This document shows, piece after piece, positions 6,485 through 13,609 of a DNA stretch of 14,550 bases. How positions within the stretch are numbered: position 1 is the first letter of the stretch; each line of letters opens with the position of its first letter. This DNA is from JANNRA01 sp031401035 (lineage in GTDB: Bacteria > Desulfobacterota > Binatia > HRBIN30 > CADEER01), in NCBI GenBank assembly GCA_031401035.1, contig JANNRA010000089.1, positions 1-14,550 of the forward strand, written 5' to 3'. The position numbers were made by a program, and so were the translations under genes. A model generated the notes under the pieces. The model was not told the origin of the DNA and did not search any database. It saw only the letters and a list, made by a program, of their open reading frames with translations.

Positions 6485-6934
6485 ATGTCACGCCGCCCTC
6501 CCGCCTTCACGCTCCTTGAACTGCTCATCGCGCTGGCGCTCGCCGGCGTGCTGATCGGCATCGCCGTACCCGCCCTGAACCGGCCGCGCGAGACTTGGCG
6601 CCTGCAGGCGGCGGCCCGGCAGGTGGTGATGGATCTCAAACTGGCGCGCGCCCGCGCCATCGCCAGCGGCACCTCGCAGCGGCTGCGCTTCGCCGTGCCG
6701 GGCGCCGCCTACCAGCACGAACGGCAGCGCGCGCCGGGGACCTACGCGGCGAGCGGGCCGGCGACGGCGCTGCCGGACGGCGTCACGGTGGCCGACTGCA
6801 CGGCGGCCGGCGACGCGGTGAGCTTCCGCCCGCGCGGCCACGCCGCCAGCTTCGGCACCATCACGCTGCGCAACCGCTACGACGAGACGCGTCGGGTGGT
6901 GGTCGACATCGCCGGCCGTCTGCGGGTGCAATGA
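6485..6934 (+). CDS. fimT: Minor (pseudo)pilin, FimT/GspH family
   Basis: 149 residues. A short basic leader (MSRRPPA) is followed by FTLLELLIALALAGVLIGIAVP, the type III signal helix with Glu at +5. The leader ends in Ala instead of the usual Gly at -1. Then comes LQAAARQVVMDLKLARARAIASG, the helix typical of FimT/GspH/FimU pilins, and a beta-rich globular domain ending VVVDIAGRLRVQ, a classic GspH ending. It is expected to be processed by PilD and to join the minor-pilin priming complex at the pilus tip. It is first in a four-gene run with overlapping stops and starts, under the leaderless promoter just upstream. FimT and FimU cannot be told apart here; the symbol marks the family. Confidence 0.85.
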   Translation: MSRRPPAFTLLELLIALALAGVLIGIAVPALNRPRETWRLQAAARQVVMDLKLARARAIASGTSQRLRFAVPGAAYQHERQRAPGTYAASGPATALPDGVTVADCTAAGDAVSFRPRGHAASFGTITLRNRYDETRRVVVDIAGRLRVQ

Positions 6935-7275
6935 TGACGGGACGCGGCTTCACGTTGATCGAAGTCCTGGTCGCCCTGCTGCTCTTCGCCATCGTCGCCA
7001 CAGCCGTGACCCAGACACTGGTCGCCGCCCAGCAGGCGCGTGCCAGCAGTGCGCGCTGGCAACGCGCCACCGGGCTGGCCGAGGAGCGGCTCGAGCGCCT
7101 GCGCGGCGGCGATCGCAGCGAGGACGGCGCGCCGATCGGCCAGTTCACGCGCACCTGGCGCAGCGCCGCGGTCGCCGGCGCGCCGCGCCTCGAGCGCGTC
7201 GACGTCGAGGTCGACTGGGACGACCGTGGGCCGCAGCGCCTGACCCTGACGGCGCTGCTGCGGCGGGGCCGCTGA
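6931..7275 (+). CDS. pilV: Minor pilin, PilV/GspI-like
   Basis: 114 residues from ATG 6931, which overlaps the fimT TGA; a second ATG at 6934 is possible. The leader MMTGRG is followed by FTLIEVLVALLLFAIVATAV, a canonical prepilin site (G|F, Glu at +5). The next segment, TLVAAQQARASSARWQRATGLAEERLERLR, is the amphipathic helix common to PilV and GspI. The rest is a short beta-rich domain ending LTLTALLRRGR. It is probably a minor pilin in the tip complex with FimT-, PilW- and PilX-like partners. Its small size is nearer to GspI than to many PilV proteins; the symbol follows the gene order. Confidence 0.82.
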   Translation: MMTGRGFTLIEVLVALLLFAIVATAVTQTLVAAQQARASSARWQRATGLAEERLERLRGGDRSEDGAPIGQFTRTWRSAAVAGAPRLERVDVEVDWDDRGPQRLTLTALLRRGR

Positions 7276-7865
7276 TGACCGACCGGCGCGGCTTCTCGCT
7301 CGTTGAGGTGCTGGTCAGCCTGGTCGTCCTGGCCGTCTTCGCCGTCGCCATGCACCAGAGCGAGCGCGCCCTGCGCCGCGGCGTGCGCGTCCTCGAGGCG
7401 GCAGCGGAAGCGCAGGAGACGGCGCGCCTCGGTGCGCAGCTCATCGCCGGCGACCTGCGCGATGCCGGCTTTTCCCCCGACGGCCGGCTCGGCAACGGTG
7501 TGCGGCGGGCCGAGGCCGCGGCGGTGGCGCTGGTGCGCGACCTGAACGGCGACGGCGACAGCGACGATGCCAACGAAGCGGTCGGCTATCGCTACGCCGC
7601 GGATCGCCGCAGCCTGATGCGCGTCCTTGGGGCGGCGTCGCCGCAGCCGCTGCTGAACGACGTTCCGGACGGCGGACTGCGCCTCTCCTACTTCGCCGTC
7701 GACGGCACGCCGTTGGCCGCCGTCGACGGCCTCGACGTCGGGCAGCGGGCCCGCATCCGCCGCGTTGTGGTGCGCGTGGCGGTGGAGATCGCCCACCCCG
7801 ATCCGGCCTTCGGCGAGCCGATTCGTGCCCTCGAGGAGGCGACGGTGGTGCTGCGCAATGGCTGA
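7275..7865 (+). CDS. pilW: Minor pilin, PilW/GspJ-like, with an EF-hand-like loop
   Basis: 196 residues from ATG 7275, which shares a base with the pilV stop. Leader MTDRRG, then FSLVEVLVSLVVLAVFAVAM with Glu at +5. A long helix, RLGAQLIAGDLRDAGFSP (51-68), has the D-R-AG pattern of PilW. Residues 89-101 read DLNGDGDSDDANE, an acidic loop spaced like a calcium-binding EF-hand or dockerin loop (D1, N3, D5, D7, D9). The C-terminal domain is beta-rich and ends ALEEATVVLRNG. It is expected at the pilus tip. The metal loop is an observation; binding is inferred. Confidence 0.84.
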   Translation: MTDRRGFSLVEVLVSLVVLAVFAVAMHQSERALRRGVRVLEAAAEAQETARLGAQLIAGDLRDAGFSPDGRLGNGVRRAEAAAVALVRDLNGDGDSDDANEAVGYRYAADRRSLMRVLGAASPQPLLNDVPDGGLRLSYFAVDGTPLAAVDGLDVGQRARIRRVVVRVAVEIAHPDPAFGEPIRALEEATVVLRNG

Positions 7866-8937
7866 GCGGCGCCGCGCCGAGCGCGGCCAGGCGCTGCTGA
7901 TTGTGCTCATCGCCATGACCGTCCTGGTGCCCCTGGGCGGCTTCGCGGCCATGCAGGCGCGGCTCGATTTCCTCGTCCAGCACCACGCCCGTGCGGCGAG
8001 CGAGACCTTCGCGGTGGCCGAGTCGGGCCTGGAGCACGCGCTCGCCGATCTCGACGCGGATGGACGCTTCGAGCTCCTGCGCGCCGGCCCCGACCGACGC
8101 GCCGGTACCGGCGACGATGGCGAGTTCCCGTTCGCCGTCGCGCCGCCGGCCTTCTTTCCGGCGGCGCCGTTCCGCTACGAGGTGCGGGTGACGGAAAGTG
8201 GACCCGACGTGGTGGAGATCGTCGCGCGTGGATTTGGGCCGCTGGGCGCGACGCGCGCGGTGGCGGCGGCGGTGCTGCGCGACGCGGTGCCCTACCTGCC
8301 GGCAGCGCTGGCCTCGGAAGCGGCCGATCCGCGCCTGGTGCTCGGCGACGGGTGGCGCATCGAAGGGGCCGCGGCGACGGACGGGCAACCGGGCGTGCCG
8401 GCGCTGGCGCTGCGCGACGATGCCGTCGCCGAGCGCGTCACGGCGCGGCTCGACGCCGACGAACGCGGTCGGTTGCAGGGCCCGGGCGGACCGCCGAGCC
8501 TCGGCGCCGCGGCGGTACCCGACGTGGCCGCGCTGCTGGCGGCCGCGGCGCGCCGGCCGGACGCGCGCCGGCTGGGCAGCGACGTCAGCGGCGCCCTCGG
8601 CAGCGGCCTCTTCGTCGCCGACGCGGGGCTGCGCGCCCGCGACCTCAGCGGCAGCGGCATCCTGCTCGTCGACGGCCCGCTCGAGCTCGCCGGAAGCGTC
8701 GCGTTCGAGGGCCTGATCGCCGTCGCCGGCGACCTGCGCGTCGCCGATGGCGCCGCCTTCGGACTCGACGGCGCCCTGCTGCAGGGACCCGCCGGCGGCC
8801 TCCTCGAGTTGCGCGGCAGCGGCCGGATGCGCTTCGACCGCGACGTCCTCATGCGCCTGGCGGCGGCGTTTCCCGGCCTGTTGCCGCAGCGCGCCCGGGT
8901 CACCGGCTGGCGCGAGCTGAGCGAGGCAGCGCGATGA
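7858..8937 (+). CDS. pilX: Minor pilin, PilX/GspK-like, with a C-terminal beta-rich domain
   Basis: 359 residues from ATG 7858, overlapping the pilW stop by 8 nt. The N-terminus, ERG-QALLIVLIAMTVLVPLGG, is a PilX-type signal helix. It lacks Glu at +5, as GspK-class tip pilins do. SETFAVAESGLEHALADLDA (48-67) is the PilX AESG helix. An acidic Gly/Asp stretch, GPDRRAGTGDDGEF (77-90), follows. The far C-terminal part (about 250-310) repeats short hydrophobic strands and glycines (SGSGILLVDGPLELAGS, FEGLIAVAGDL), as in the solenoid-like domain found in many deltaproteobacterial PilX proteins. It may cap the minor-pilin complex. No pilY1 follows, although pilX and pilY1 are usually adjacent. Confidence 0.8.
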   Translation: MAERRRAERGQALLIVLIAMTVLVPLGGFAAMQARLDFLVQHHARAASETFAVAESGLEHALADLDADGRFELLRAGPDRRAGTGDDGEFPFAVAPPAFFPAAPFRYEVRVTESGPDVVEIVARGFGPLGATRAVAAAVLRDAVPYLPAALASEAADPRLVLGDGWRIEGAAATDGQPGVPALALRDDAVAERVTARLDADERGRLQGPGGPPSLGAAAVPDVAALLAAAARRPDARRLGSDVSGALGSGLFVADAGLRARDLSGSGILLVDGPLELAGSVAFEGLIAVAGDLRVADGAAFGLDGALLQGPAGGLLELRGSGRMRFDRDVLMRLAAAFPGLLPQRARVTGWRELSEAAR

Positions 8938-8981
8938 ACCCGTCCAGCGACGCGCCACGCGCCCGACCCTCGAAAAAGCGG

Positions 8982-9010
8982 CTGCGGGGGGCTCTCGACC
9001 GTGCTATCTT
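8982..9010 (+). promoter_or_regulatory. Putative promoter for the response regulator gene
   Basis: CTGCGG (8982-8987), a 17-nt spacer and TATCTT (9005-9010) preceded by GC. The predicted start near 9017 gives a leader of about 35 nt. The -35 box is weak; the -10 box is the better half. It lies in the 114-nt gap after the pilin operon. Confidence 0.35.
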
Positions 9011-9051
9011 TCCGTCCCGTCGATGATCACCCCCAGCCGACCAACCCAGTC

Positions 9052-9438
9052 ATGAGCCGCACCATCCTGGTGGTCGACGACAACGTCGACAGCATCATGA
9101 TTCTGCGCACGATCCTGGAGAACAATGGGTTCAGCGTCGTCTCGGCGCAGAGCGGCCCCGAGGCCCTCGATCTGCTGAGCGGCCAGGTCCCGGACCTGGT
9201 GCTGCTCGACGTCATGATGCCCGCCATGAGTGGCTTCGCGGTGCTGGAAACGATCAAGCAGACGCACGCCACCTCGCGCGTACCGGTGATCATGATCACC
9301 GCCAAGGTGCAGGACGAAGACGTCATGGTCGGCTACCAGCACGGCGCCGATTACTACATCACCAAGCCCTGCACGGCGAAGCAGCTGCTGTACGGCATCG
9401 GCCTGGTGTTGGACCGCCGCGAAGCGGCGAAGGCGTGA
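9052..9438 (+). CDS. Stand-alone CheY-like response regulator
   Basis: 128 residues: a single receiver domain with no output domain. The acidic pair D9/D10 sits in ILVVDDN, the phosphoacceptor is Asp53 in LVLLDVMMP, and the switch residues are Thr83 (MITAK) and Lys105 (YITKP). The start ATG 9052 gives the normal receiver N-terminus MSRTILVVDD; the reading frame stays open up to a GTG at 9001, but that lies in the likely promoter. No histidine kinase is in the window. Its place between the pilin operon and tmk suggests either pilus control (compare PilG/PilH-type CheY proteins in Pseudomonas) or chance adjacency. It appears to be its own transcription unit, followed by a palindromic repeat. 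Confidence 0.92.
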   Translation: MSRTILVVDDNVDSIMILRTILENNGFSVVSAQSGPEALDLLSGQVPDLVLLDVMMPAMSGFAVLETIKQTHATSRVPVIMITAKVQDEDVMVGYQHGADYYITKPCTAKQLLYGIGLVLDRREAAKA

Positions 9439-9443
9439 TGGGC

Positions 9444-9496
9444 GGGCGCGGCTCCCACCGCGCCGCTTTGGATACGGGGCGGTGGTAGCCGCGCCC
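9444..9496. repeat. GC-rich palindromic repeat, type B
   Basis: Arms 9444-9464 and 9476-9496 (21 nt each, 19 matches as inverted repeats) flank an 11-nt loop. The arm core is GGGCGCGGCTCCCACCGC. The outer edge (GCGCCCTCCA) matches the outer edge of the type A repeats. It begins 6 nt after the regulator stop and could fold in the transcript, but has no T-run. Confidence 0.7.
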
Positions 9497-9533
9497 TCCA
9501 CATCGCCCGGCTGATGCTGCTACAGGTCAGCGC

Positions 9534-10178
9534 ATGACGACCGGATGCCTGATTGCCTTCGAGGGACCGGAAGGGGCCGGCAAGTCGACGCAGATCGCCC
9601 GCGCCGCGACGGTGCTGCGCGCCGAGGGTCGGCGCGTCGAATTGACCTTCGAACCCGGCGGCACGGTCCTCGGCGCGCGGCTGCGCGAGCTGCTGTTGGC
9701 GACCTGCGATGAGCCGCCAGTGCCGCTGGCGGAGCTCTTCCTGTACCTCGCCGACCGCGCCCAGCATGTCGCGCGTGTGATCGCCCCGGCGGTCGCCGCC
9801 GGCGCCATCGTGCTCACCGACCGCTTCTCGGCCTCGACCATCGCCTACCAGGGCTACGGACGCGGGCTCGACCTCGACACGGTGACGCGCGCCGACGCCT
9901 GGGCGCGCGGCCCGTTGGCGCCGCGCCTGACCGTGCTGCTCGACTGTCCGGTGCGCCTCGGCCTGCAGCGCGCTCGCGGTGACGACCGCTTTCACGCCGA
10001 GCACGAGGCCTTCCACGAAGGCGTCCGCGCCGGCTTTCACGCCCAGGCCGCCGCCGCCCCGGCCGCCTGGCGCGTCATCGATGCCACCGCGACGCCGGAG
10101 GCGGTGCACGCCGCGGTGCTAACCGCGATCCGGGCTGCCATCCCTGCCCCCGTCCGGCCCGAATGGGCGCCGGCATGA
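9534..10178 (+). CDS. tmk: Thymidylate kinase
   Basis: 214 residues, the usual length. It phosphorylates dTMP to dTDP with ATP in the cytoplasm. The P-loop is FEGPEGAGKSTQ (9-20). Next come TFEPGGTVLGARLRELLL (38-55; the usual Arg-Glu-Pro of the DRX-type substrate loop appears as Phe-Glu-Pro), the LTDRFSASTIAYQGYGRGLD substrate motif with the conserved DR[FY] and Y-QG-GRG pattern, and LLDCPVRLGLQRARGDDRFH near the LID. It starts a run tmk-holB-PSP1 with ATGA overlaps, an order also known from Firmicutes. Upstream, TACAGG (9521-9526) could be a -10 box 13 nt before the ATG. No clear Shine-Dalgarno sequence is present. Confidence 0.96.
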   Translation: MTTGCLIAFEGPEGAGKSTQIARAATVLRAEGRRVELTFEPGGTVLGARLRELLLATCDEPPVPLAELFLYLADRAQHVARVIAPAVAAGAIVLTDRFSASTIAYQGYGRGLDLDTVTRADAWARGPLAPRLTVLLDCPVRLGLQRARGDDRFHAEHEAFHEGVRAGFHAQAAAAPAAWRVIDATATPEAVHAAVLTAIRAAIPAPVRPEWAPA

Positions 10179-11140
10179 GCCTGCCGGTTGTCTACGGCCA
10201 CGCCGCCACCTGGGCGCGCTTGACGCGACTGCTCGATGCCGAACGCCTGCCGCACGCGCTGCTCTTCCTCGGTCCGCCCGGTGTCGGCAAGTCGCTCGTC
10301 GCCCGGCGCCTTGCCGCCCGCATTGCCTGCAGCGCCGGCGCCGCGGCGCCCTGCGGCGAGTGCGCCGGGTGCCGCCAGGTGGTCGCCGGGTCGCATCCCG
10401 ACCTGCTGCAGCTCGGCGCCCCGGAGCGCATGGCGGGTCGCAAGGAGACGCGTAAAAAGGAGATCGGCATCGACCAGGCGCGTGAGGTGAAGCGCTTCGC
10501 GCAGCTGGCGGCCATCAGCGCGTCGCGCAAGGTGACGATCATCGACGACGCCGACCGCCTGTCCATCGCCGCCCAGAACGCCCTGCTGAAGACCCTCGAA
10601 GAACCCCCGGGCCAGGCGCTGCTGGTGCTCATCGCCGCCAGCTCGGGCACCCTGCTCACCACCGTGCGCTCGCGCTGCCAGCGCGTCACCTTCGCGCCGT
10701 TGACGCCCGCGGAGGTACGCGCCGCGCTGGTCGACAACGGCGTTGCGGCCGACGAGGCGGCGGCTCTCAGCGCGCCCGCCGAGGGCAGCCCCGGCCGCGC
10801 CCTGGCGCTGCGCGCCGCCTGGCAGGAGGCCGATCGGGCCGAAGTGCTCGGACTCCTTGCGGCGCTGGACAGCGGCCGATATGGCTCGGTGCTCGCCATG
10901 AGCAAGGGCCTCGGAAAGACCGAACAAGACACCGCAGCACGCCTCGACGGACTGCTCGGCGCCTGCCGTGACGCGGCGCTCGCGGGCGCCGCCGCCGGCG
11001 ACGCCGACGCCCTCGCCGGCGCGCTGCGCCGCGGTGAGGCGGTGGCGGCGGCACAGCAGACCCTGCGCCGGCGCAACCCGAACCGGGCCCTGCTCACCGA
11101 AGCCCTGGCGCTGCGGCTGGCGCGAATCGGAACATCATGA
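10175..11140 (+). CDS. holB: DNA polymerase III delta' subunit
   Basis: 321 residues from ATG 10175, which overlaps the tmk stop (ATGA); an in-frame ATG at 10163 is less likely. Part of the clamp loader that places the beta clamp on DNA. Walker A GPPGVGKS (33-40). Zinc-binding cysteines C52, C60, C63 and C66 (PCGECAGC). Basic insert GRKETRKKEIGID. Walker B-like VTIIDDADRL, then LLKTLEEPP and the sensor segment TTVRSRCQ. The Walker A is intact; many delta' proteins have lost it, so ATP binding is possible. The C-terminal collar helices are present (to RLARIGTS). It also overlaps the next gene by ATGA, which suggests coupled translation with tmk and the PSP1 gene. Confidence 0.95.
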   Translation: MSLPVVYGHAATWARLTRLLDAERLPHALLFLGPPGVGKSLVARRLAARIACSAGAAAPCGECAGCRQVVAGSHPDLLQLGAPERMAGRKETRKKEIGIDQAREVKRFAQLAAISASRKVTIIDDADRLSIAAQNALLKTLEEPPGQALLVLIAASSGTLLTTVRSRCQRVTFAPLTPAEVRAALVDNGVAADEAAALSAPAEGSPGRALALRAAWQEADRAEVLGLLAALDSGRYGSVLAMSKGLGKTEQDTAARLDGLLGACRDAALAGAAAGDADALAGALRRGEAVAAAQQTLRRRNPNRALLTEALALRLARIGTS

Positions 11141-11985
11141 GCGAGACGCTCGAGTACGAGCCGCCCCGGCCGCAGCCGACGGTCAACGTCGTCGGCGTGC
11201 AGCTCGGCAGCACCGGCCGCGTACACGACTACGACGCCGGGCACGTGCCGCTGCACCTCGGCGACCGCGTCGTCGTGCAGATCGCGCGGGGCATCGGCCT
11301 CGGCGTCGTCGCCGTGCCGCCGTACGCGGTCGACGCGCGCATCGTCGGCGGGCTGCCGCGAGTCGTCAAGCGCGCCGACTCGCGCGAACTGGCGCGCGAC
11401 GACGCCAACCGCCGCCGCGCCGTCGAGGCGGAGCGCATCTGCCTGCACCGCATCGAAGAGCGGCGCATGCCGATGAAACTGCTCAAGACCGAGCCCGCCT
11501 ACGACGGCTCGAAGCTCATCTTCTTCTTCTTCTCCGAAGAGCGGGTCGACTTCCGCGAGCTGGTGCGCGACCTCTCGCAGACCCTGCACACGCGCATCGA
11601 GATGAAGCAGATCGGCCACCGCGACGAGACCAAGCTGGTCGGCGGCCTCGGGCCCTGCGGACGCGAGCTGTGCTGCTCGAGTTGGCTGAAGGAATTCAGC
11701 TCGGTATCGGTGAAAATGGCCAAGGAGCAGGGCCTGTCGCTCAACCCGTCCAAGCTCGCCGGCATGTGCGGCCGCCTGAAGTGCTGCCTGCGCTACGAAT
11801 ACGACACGTACCTCGAACTCGGACGCGAGTTGCCCGGCATCGGCAAAATGGTCGAATCGACCAAGGGCAACGGCGTGGTCGTGCGCCAGAACATCCTCAA
11901 GCAGACCGTCATCATCCGCAGCGCCGACGACGGCACCGAGGTCGAGGCGCAGCTGGAGGATCTGGTGGCGAAGAAGGCGGACTGA
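11137..11985 (+). CDS. PSP1 domain protein, RicT/YaaT family
   Basis: 282 residues from ATG 11137, overlapping the holB stop. The N-terminal part, VNVVGVQLGSTGRVHDYDAG and VVVQIARGIGLGVV, leads into the PSP1 domain (LLKTEPAYDGSKLIFFFFSEERVDFRELVRDL). The conserved cysteine motifs follow: GPCGRELCCSSW (C174, C179, C180) and GMCGRLKCCLRYE (C211, C216, C217). In Bacillus subtilis, YaaT (RicT) joins RicA and RicF in an iron-sulfur complex that affects RNA maturation, development and competence, and these cysteines are the expected cluster ligands. No RicA or RicF gene is in the window. Adjacency to holB is conserved with Bacillus. The function in Gram-negative-type lineages is not settled, so no symbol is given. 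Confidence 0.92.
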   Translation: MSETLEYEPPRPQPTVNVVGVQLGSTGRVHDYDAGHVPLHLGDRVVVQIARGIGLGVVAVPPYAVDARIVGGLPRVVKRADSRELARDDANRRRAVEAERICLHRIEERRMPMKLLKTEPAYDGSKLIFFFFSEERVDFRELVRDLSQTLHTRIEMKQIGHRDETKLVGGLGPCGRELCCSSWLKEFSSVSVKMAKEQGLSLNPSKLAGMCGRLKCCLRYEYDTYLELGRELPGIGKMVESTKGNGVVVRQNILKQTVIIRSADDGTEVEAQLEDLVAKKAD

Positions 11986-11991
11986 CCCGCC

Positions 11992-13524
11992 GTGCGCGTC
12001 TACGTCACCACCCCGCTGTACTACGTGAATGCCGAGCCGCACCTCGGCCATACCTACACCACCGTCGCCGCCGACACCCTGGCGCGCTGGCATCGCGGGC
12101 TCGGCGACGAGGTCATCTTCCTCACCGGCACCGACGAGCACGGCGACAAGATCGTCCAGGCGGCGGCGGCCGCCGGCGTCGAACCGCGCCTCCATGCCGA
12201 CCGCGTCAGTCAGCTGTTCCGCGACACCTGGGACGCCTGCGGCATCTCCTACGACCACTTCATCCGCACAACCGACGCCTACCACGTCGCCGCGGTGCAG
12301 GACGTCCTACGCCGCATGCAGGCTGCCGGCGACATCTACTTCAGCAGCTACGGCGGCCTGTACTGCACCGGCTGCGAACGCTTCCTCACCGAGAAGGAGC
12401 TGGTCGGCGGGCTGTGCCCCGATCATCAGACGGCGCCGGCCTACGTCGAGGAGGAGAACTACTTCTTCCGCATGAGCGCCTACCAGCAGCGCCTCGCCGA
12501 CGAACTCCAGGCACACCCCGAGCGCATCGTGCCGGAGCGCTATCGCAACGAGGTGCTGGCGATGCTGCGCGGCGATGCGCTCGGCGATCTGTGCATCTCG
12601 CGCCCGAAGACGCGTCTCACCTGGGGCATCGAGCTCCCCTTCGACGACCGGTATGTCGCCTATGTCTGGTGCGACGCACTGACCAACTACGTCAGCGCCA
12701 TCCGCCACCTGCACCCCGACGCCTTCGACAGCTGGTGGCCGGAGGCGCAGCACCTGATCGGCAAGGACATCGTCAAGCCGCACGGCGTCTTCTGGCCGAC
12801 CATGCTGATGAGTGCCGGGCTGCCGCTGTACAAGGGCCTGCGCGTACACGGCTACTGGACGCGCGGCGAGAGCAAGATGTCGAAGAGCCTCGGCAACGTC
12901 ATCCGGCCGCTCGACATGAAGGCGCGCTACGGCATGGACGCCTTCCGCTACTTCCTGCTGCGCGAGATGGCCTTCGGGCAGGACGCGACGTTCAGCGAGG
13001 ACGCCTTCATCACCCGTGTCAACGCCGACCTCGCCAACAACCTCGGCAATCTCGTCAGCCGCACGCTGGCCATGCAGCAGCGCTACTTCCAGGGCGTCGT
13101 GCAGCCGCTCGGCGACTGGAGCGACGAGGACGGGGCGCTGGCCACCACCTTCGCCGACGCCATCGCCGAGATGCCGGCGTTCGTCGCGCAGCTGGCCTTC
13201 CATCGCGCCCTCGAAGCGCTCTGGCGCGCCATCGACGCCGCCAACAAGTACGTCGTCACGACGGCGCCCTACACCCTGGCCAAGCAGCCGACGACGCTGG
13301 CGCGCGCCGGCGCCGTCCTGCATCACCTGCTCGAGGCCCTCGCCGTCACCGCCGTCACCCTGGCGCCGTTTCTGCCGGAGACCTCCGCGCGTATCCTGGC
13401 GCTGCTCGACCTGCCCGCCGCCGCCGGCCAGCGCCCGTGGGGGGAACGCCTGGCGGACGGGCACGTGACGCAGAAGCCCGAGATCCTCTTCCCGCGCATC
13501 GAGACCGAGGCGAAACCCTCCTGA
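11992..13524 (+). CDS. metG: Methionyl-tRNA synthetase, short form
   Basis: 510 residues from GTG 11992, 6 nt after the PSP1 gene. It charges tRNA-Met with methionine in the cytoplasm. MRVYVTTPLYYVNAEPHLGH holds the HIGH box (HLGH, 17-20). FLTGTDEHGDKI (43-54) is the methionine-site region. A single zinc knuckle has C125-x2-C128 and C142 with D144/H145. LIGKDIVKPHGVFWPTMLMS (256-275) is the conserved core, and KMSKS (295-299) is the second ATP motif. The anticodon-binding helical domain follows. There is no C-terminal EMAP-II-like tRNA-binding domain, so this is the ~510-residue class, as in many Gram-positive and deltaproteobacterial genomes. It ends 3 nt before a large inverted repeat that may shape the 3' end of its mRNA. 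Confidence 0.97.
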   Translation: MRVYVTTPLYYVNAEPHLGHTYTTVAADTLARWHRGLGDEVIFLTGTDEHGDKIVQAAAAAGVEPRLHADRVSQLFRDTWDACGISYDHFIRTTDAYHVAAVQDVLRRMQAAGDIYFSSYGGLYCTGCERFLTEKELVGGLCPDHQTAPAYVEEENYFFRMSAYQQRLADELQAHPERIVPERYRNEVLAMLRGDALGDLCISRPKTRLTWGIELPFDDRYVAYVWCDALTNYVSAIRHLHPDAFDSWWPEAQHLIGKDIVKPHGVFWPTMLMSAGLPLYKGLRVHGYWTRGESKMSKSLGNVIRPLDMKARYGMDAFRYFLLREMAFGQDATFSEDAFITRVNADLANNLGNLVSRTLAMQQRYFQGVVQPLGDWSDEDGALATTFADAIAEMPAFVAQLAFHRALEALWRAIDAANKYVVTTAPYTLAKQPTTLARAGAVLHHLLEALAVTAVTLAPFLPETSARILALLDLPAAAGQRPWGERLADGHVTQKPEILFPRIETEAKPS

Positions 13525-13527
13525 TTT

Positions 13528-13596
13528 TTCACCACGGAGGCACGGAGACACGGAGCCTCCCGGAGCGCCTCCGTGTCTCCGTGCCTCCGTGGTGAA
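13528..13596. repeat. Perfect 28-bp inverted repeat of the 'cacggagacacggag' type
   Basis: Arms 13528-13555 and 13569-13596 are exact inverse complements, with a 13-nt loop that itself contains CTCCCGGAG. It starts 4 nt after the metG stop and ends 13 nt before the tatD ATG. Read in frame, such repeats give the peptide patterns HHGGTETR and LRVSVPPW, which appear in many mis-annotated short ORFs. There is no T-run after either arm. It is a dispersed repeat, not a gene. Confidence 0.93.
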
Positions 13597-13609
13597 TCCT
13601 GAATTTCTC

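Noticed and set aside
7441..8958. 505-codon minus-strand frame across pilW and pilX
   Set aside because: No recognisable domain, and the plus-strand pilin genes have signal helices and overlapping starts and stops that explain the region.
10192..12285. 697-codon open frame on the minus strand across holB and the PSP1 gene
   Set aside because: It lies opposite genes with complete family motifs; its translation is low-complexity Ala/Arg/Asp-rich with no domain. Long antisense frames are expected at this GC content.
10968..13595. 875-codon plus-strand open frame overlapping holB, the PSP1 gene and metG
   Set aside because: Arg/Pro/Ala-rich shadow in the wrong frame; metG with HLGH and KMSKS boxes occupies the same DNA.
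13528..13596. Small peptides containing HHGGTETR or LRVSVPPW
   Set aside because: They are translations of the inverted repeat, not a gene.
13528..13600. Inverted repeat as an intrinsic terminator of metG
   Set aside because: No T-run follows the right arm on the plus strand, and only As follow on the other strand; it may still affect mRNA ends.
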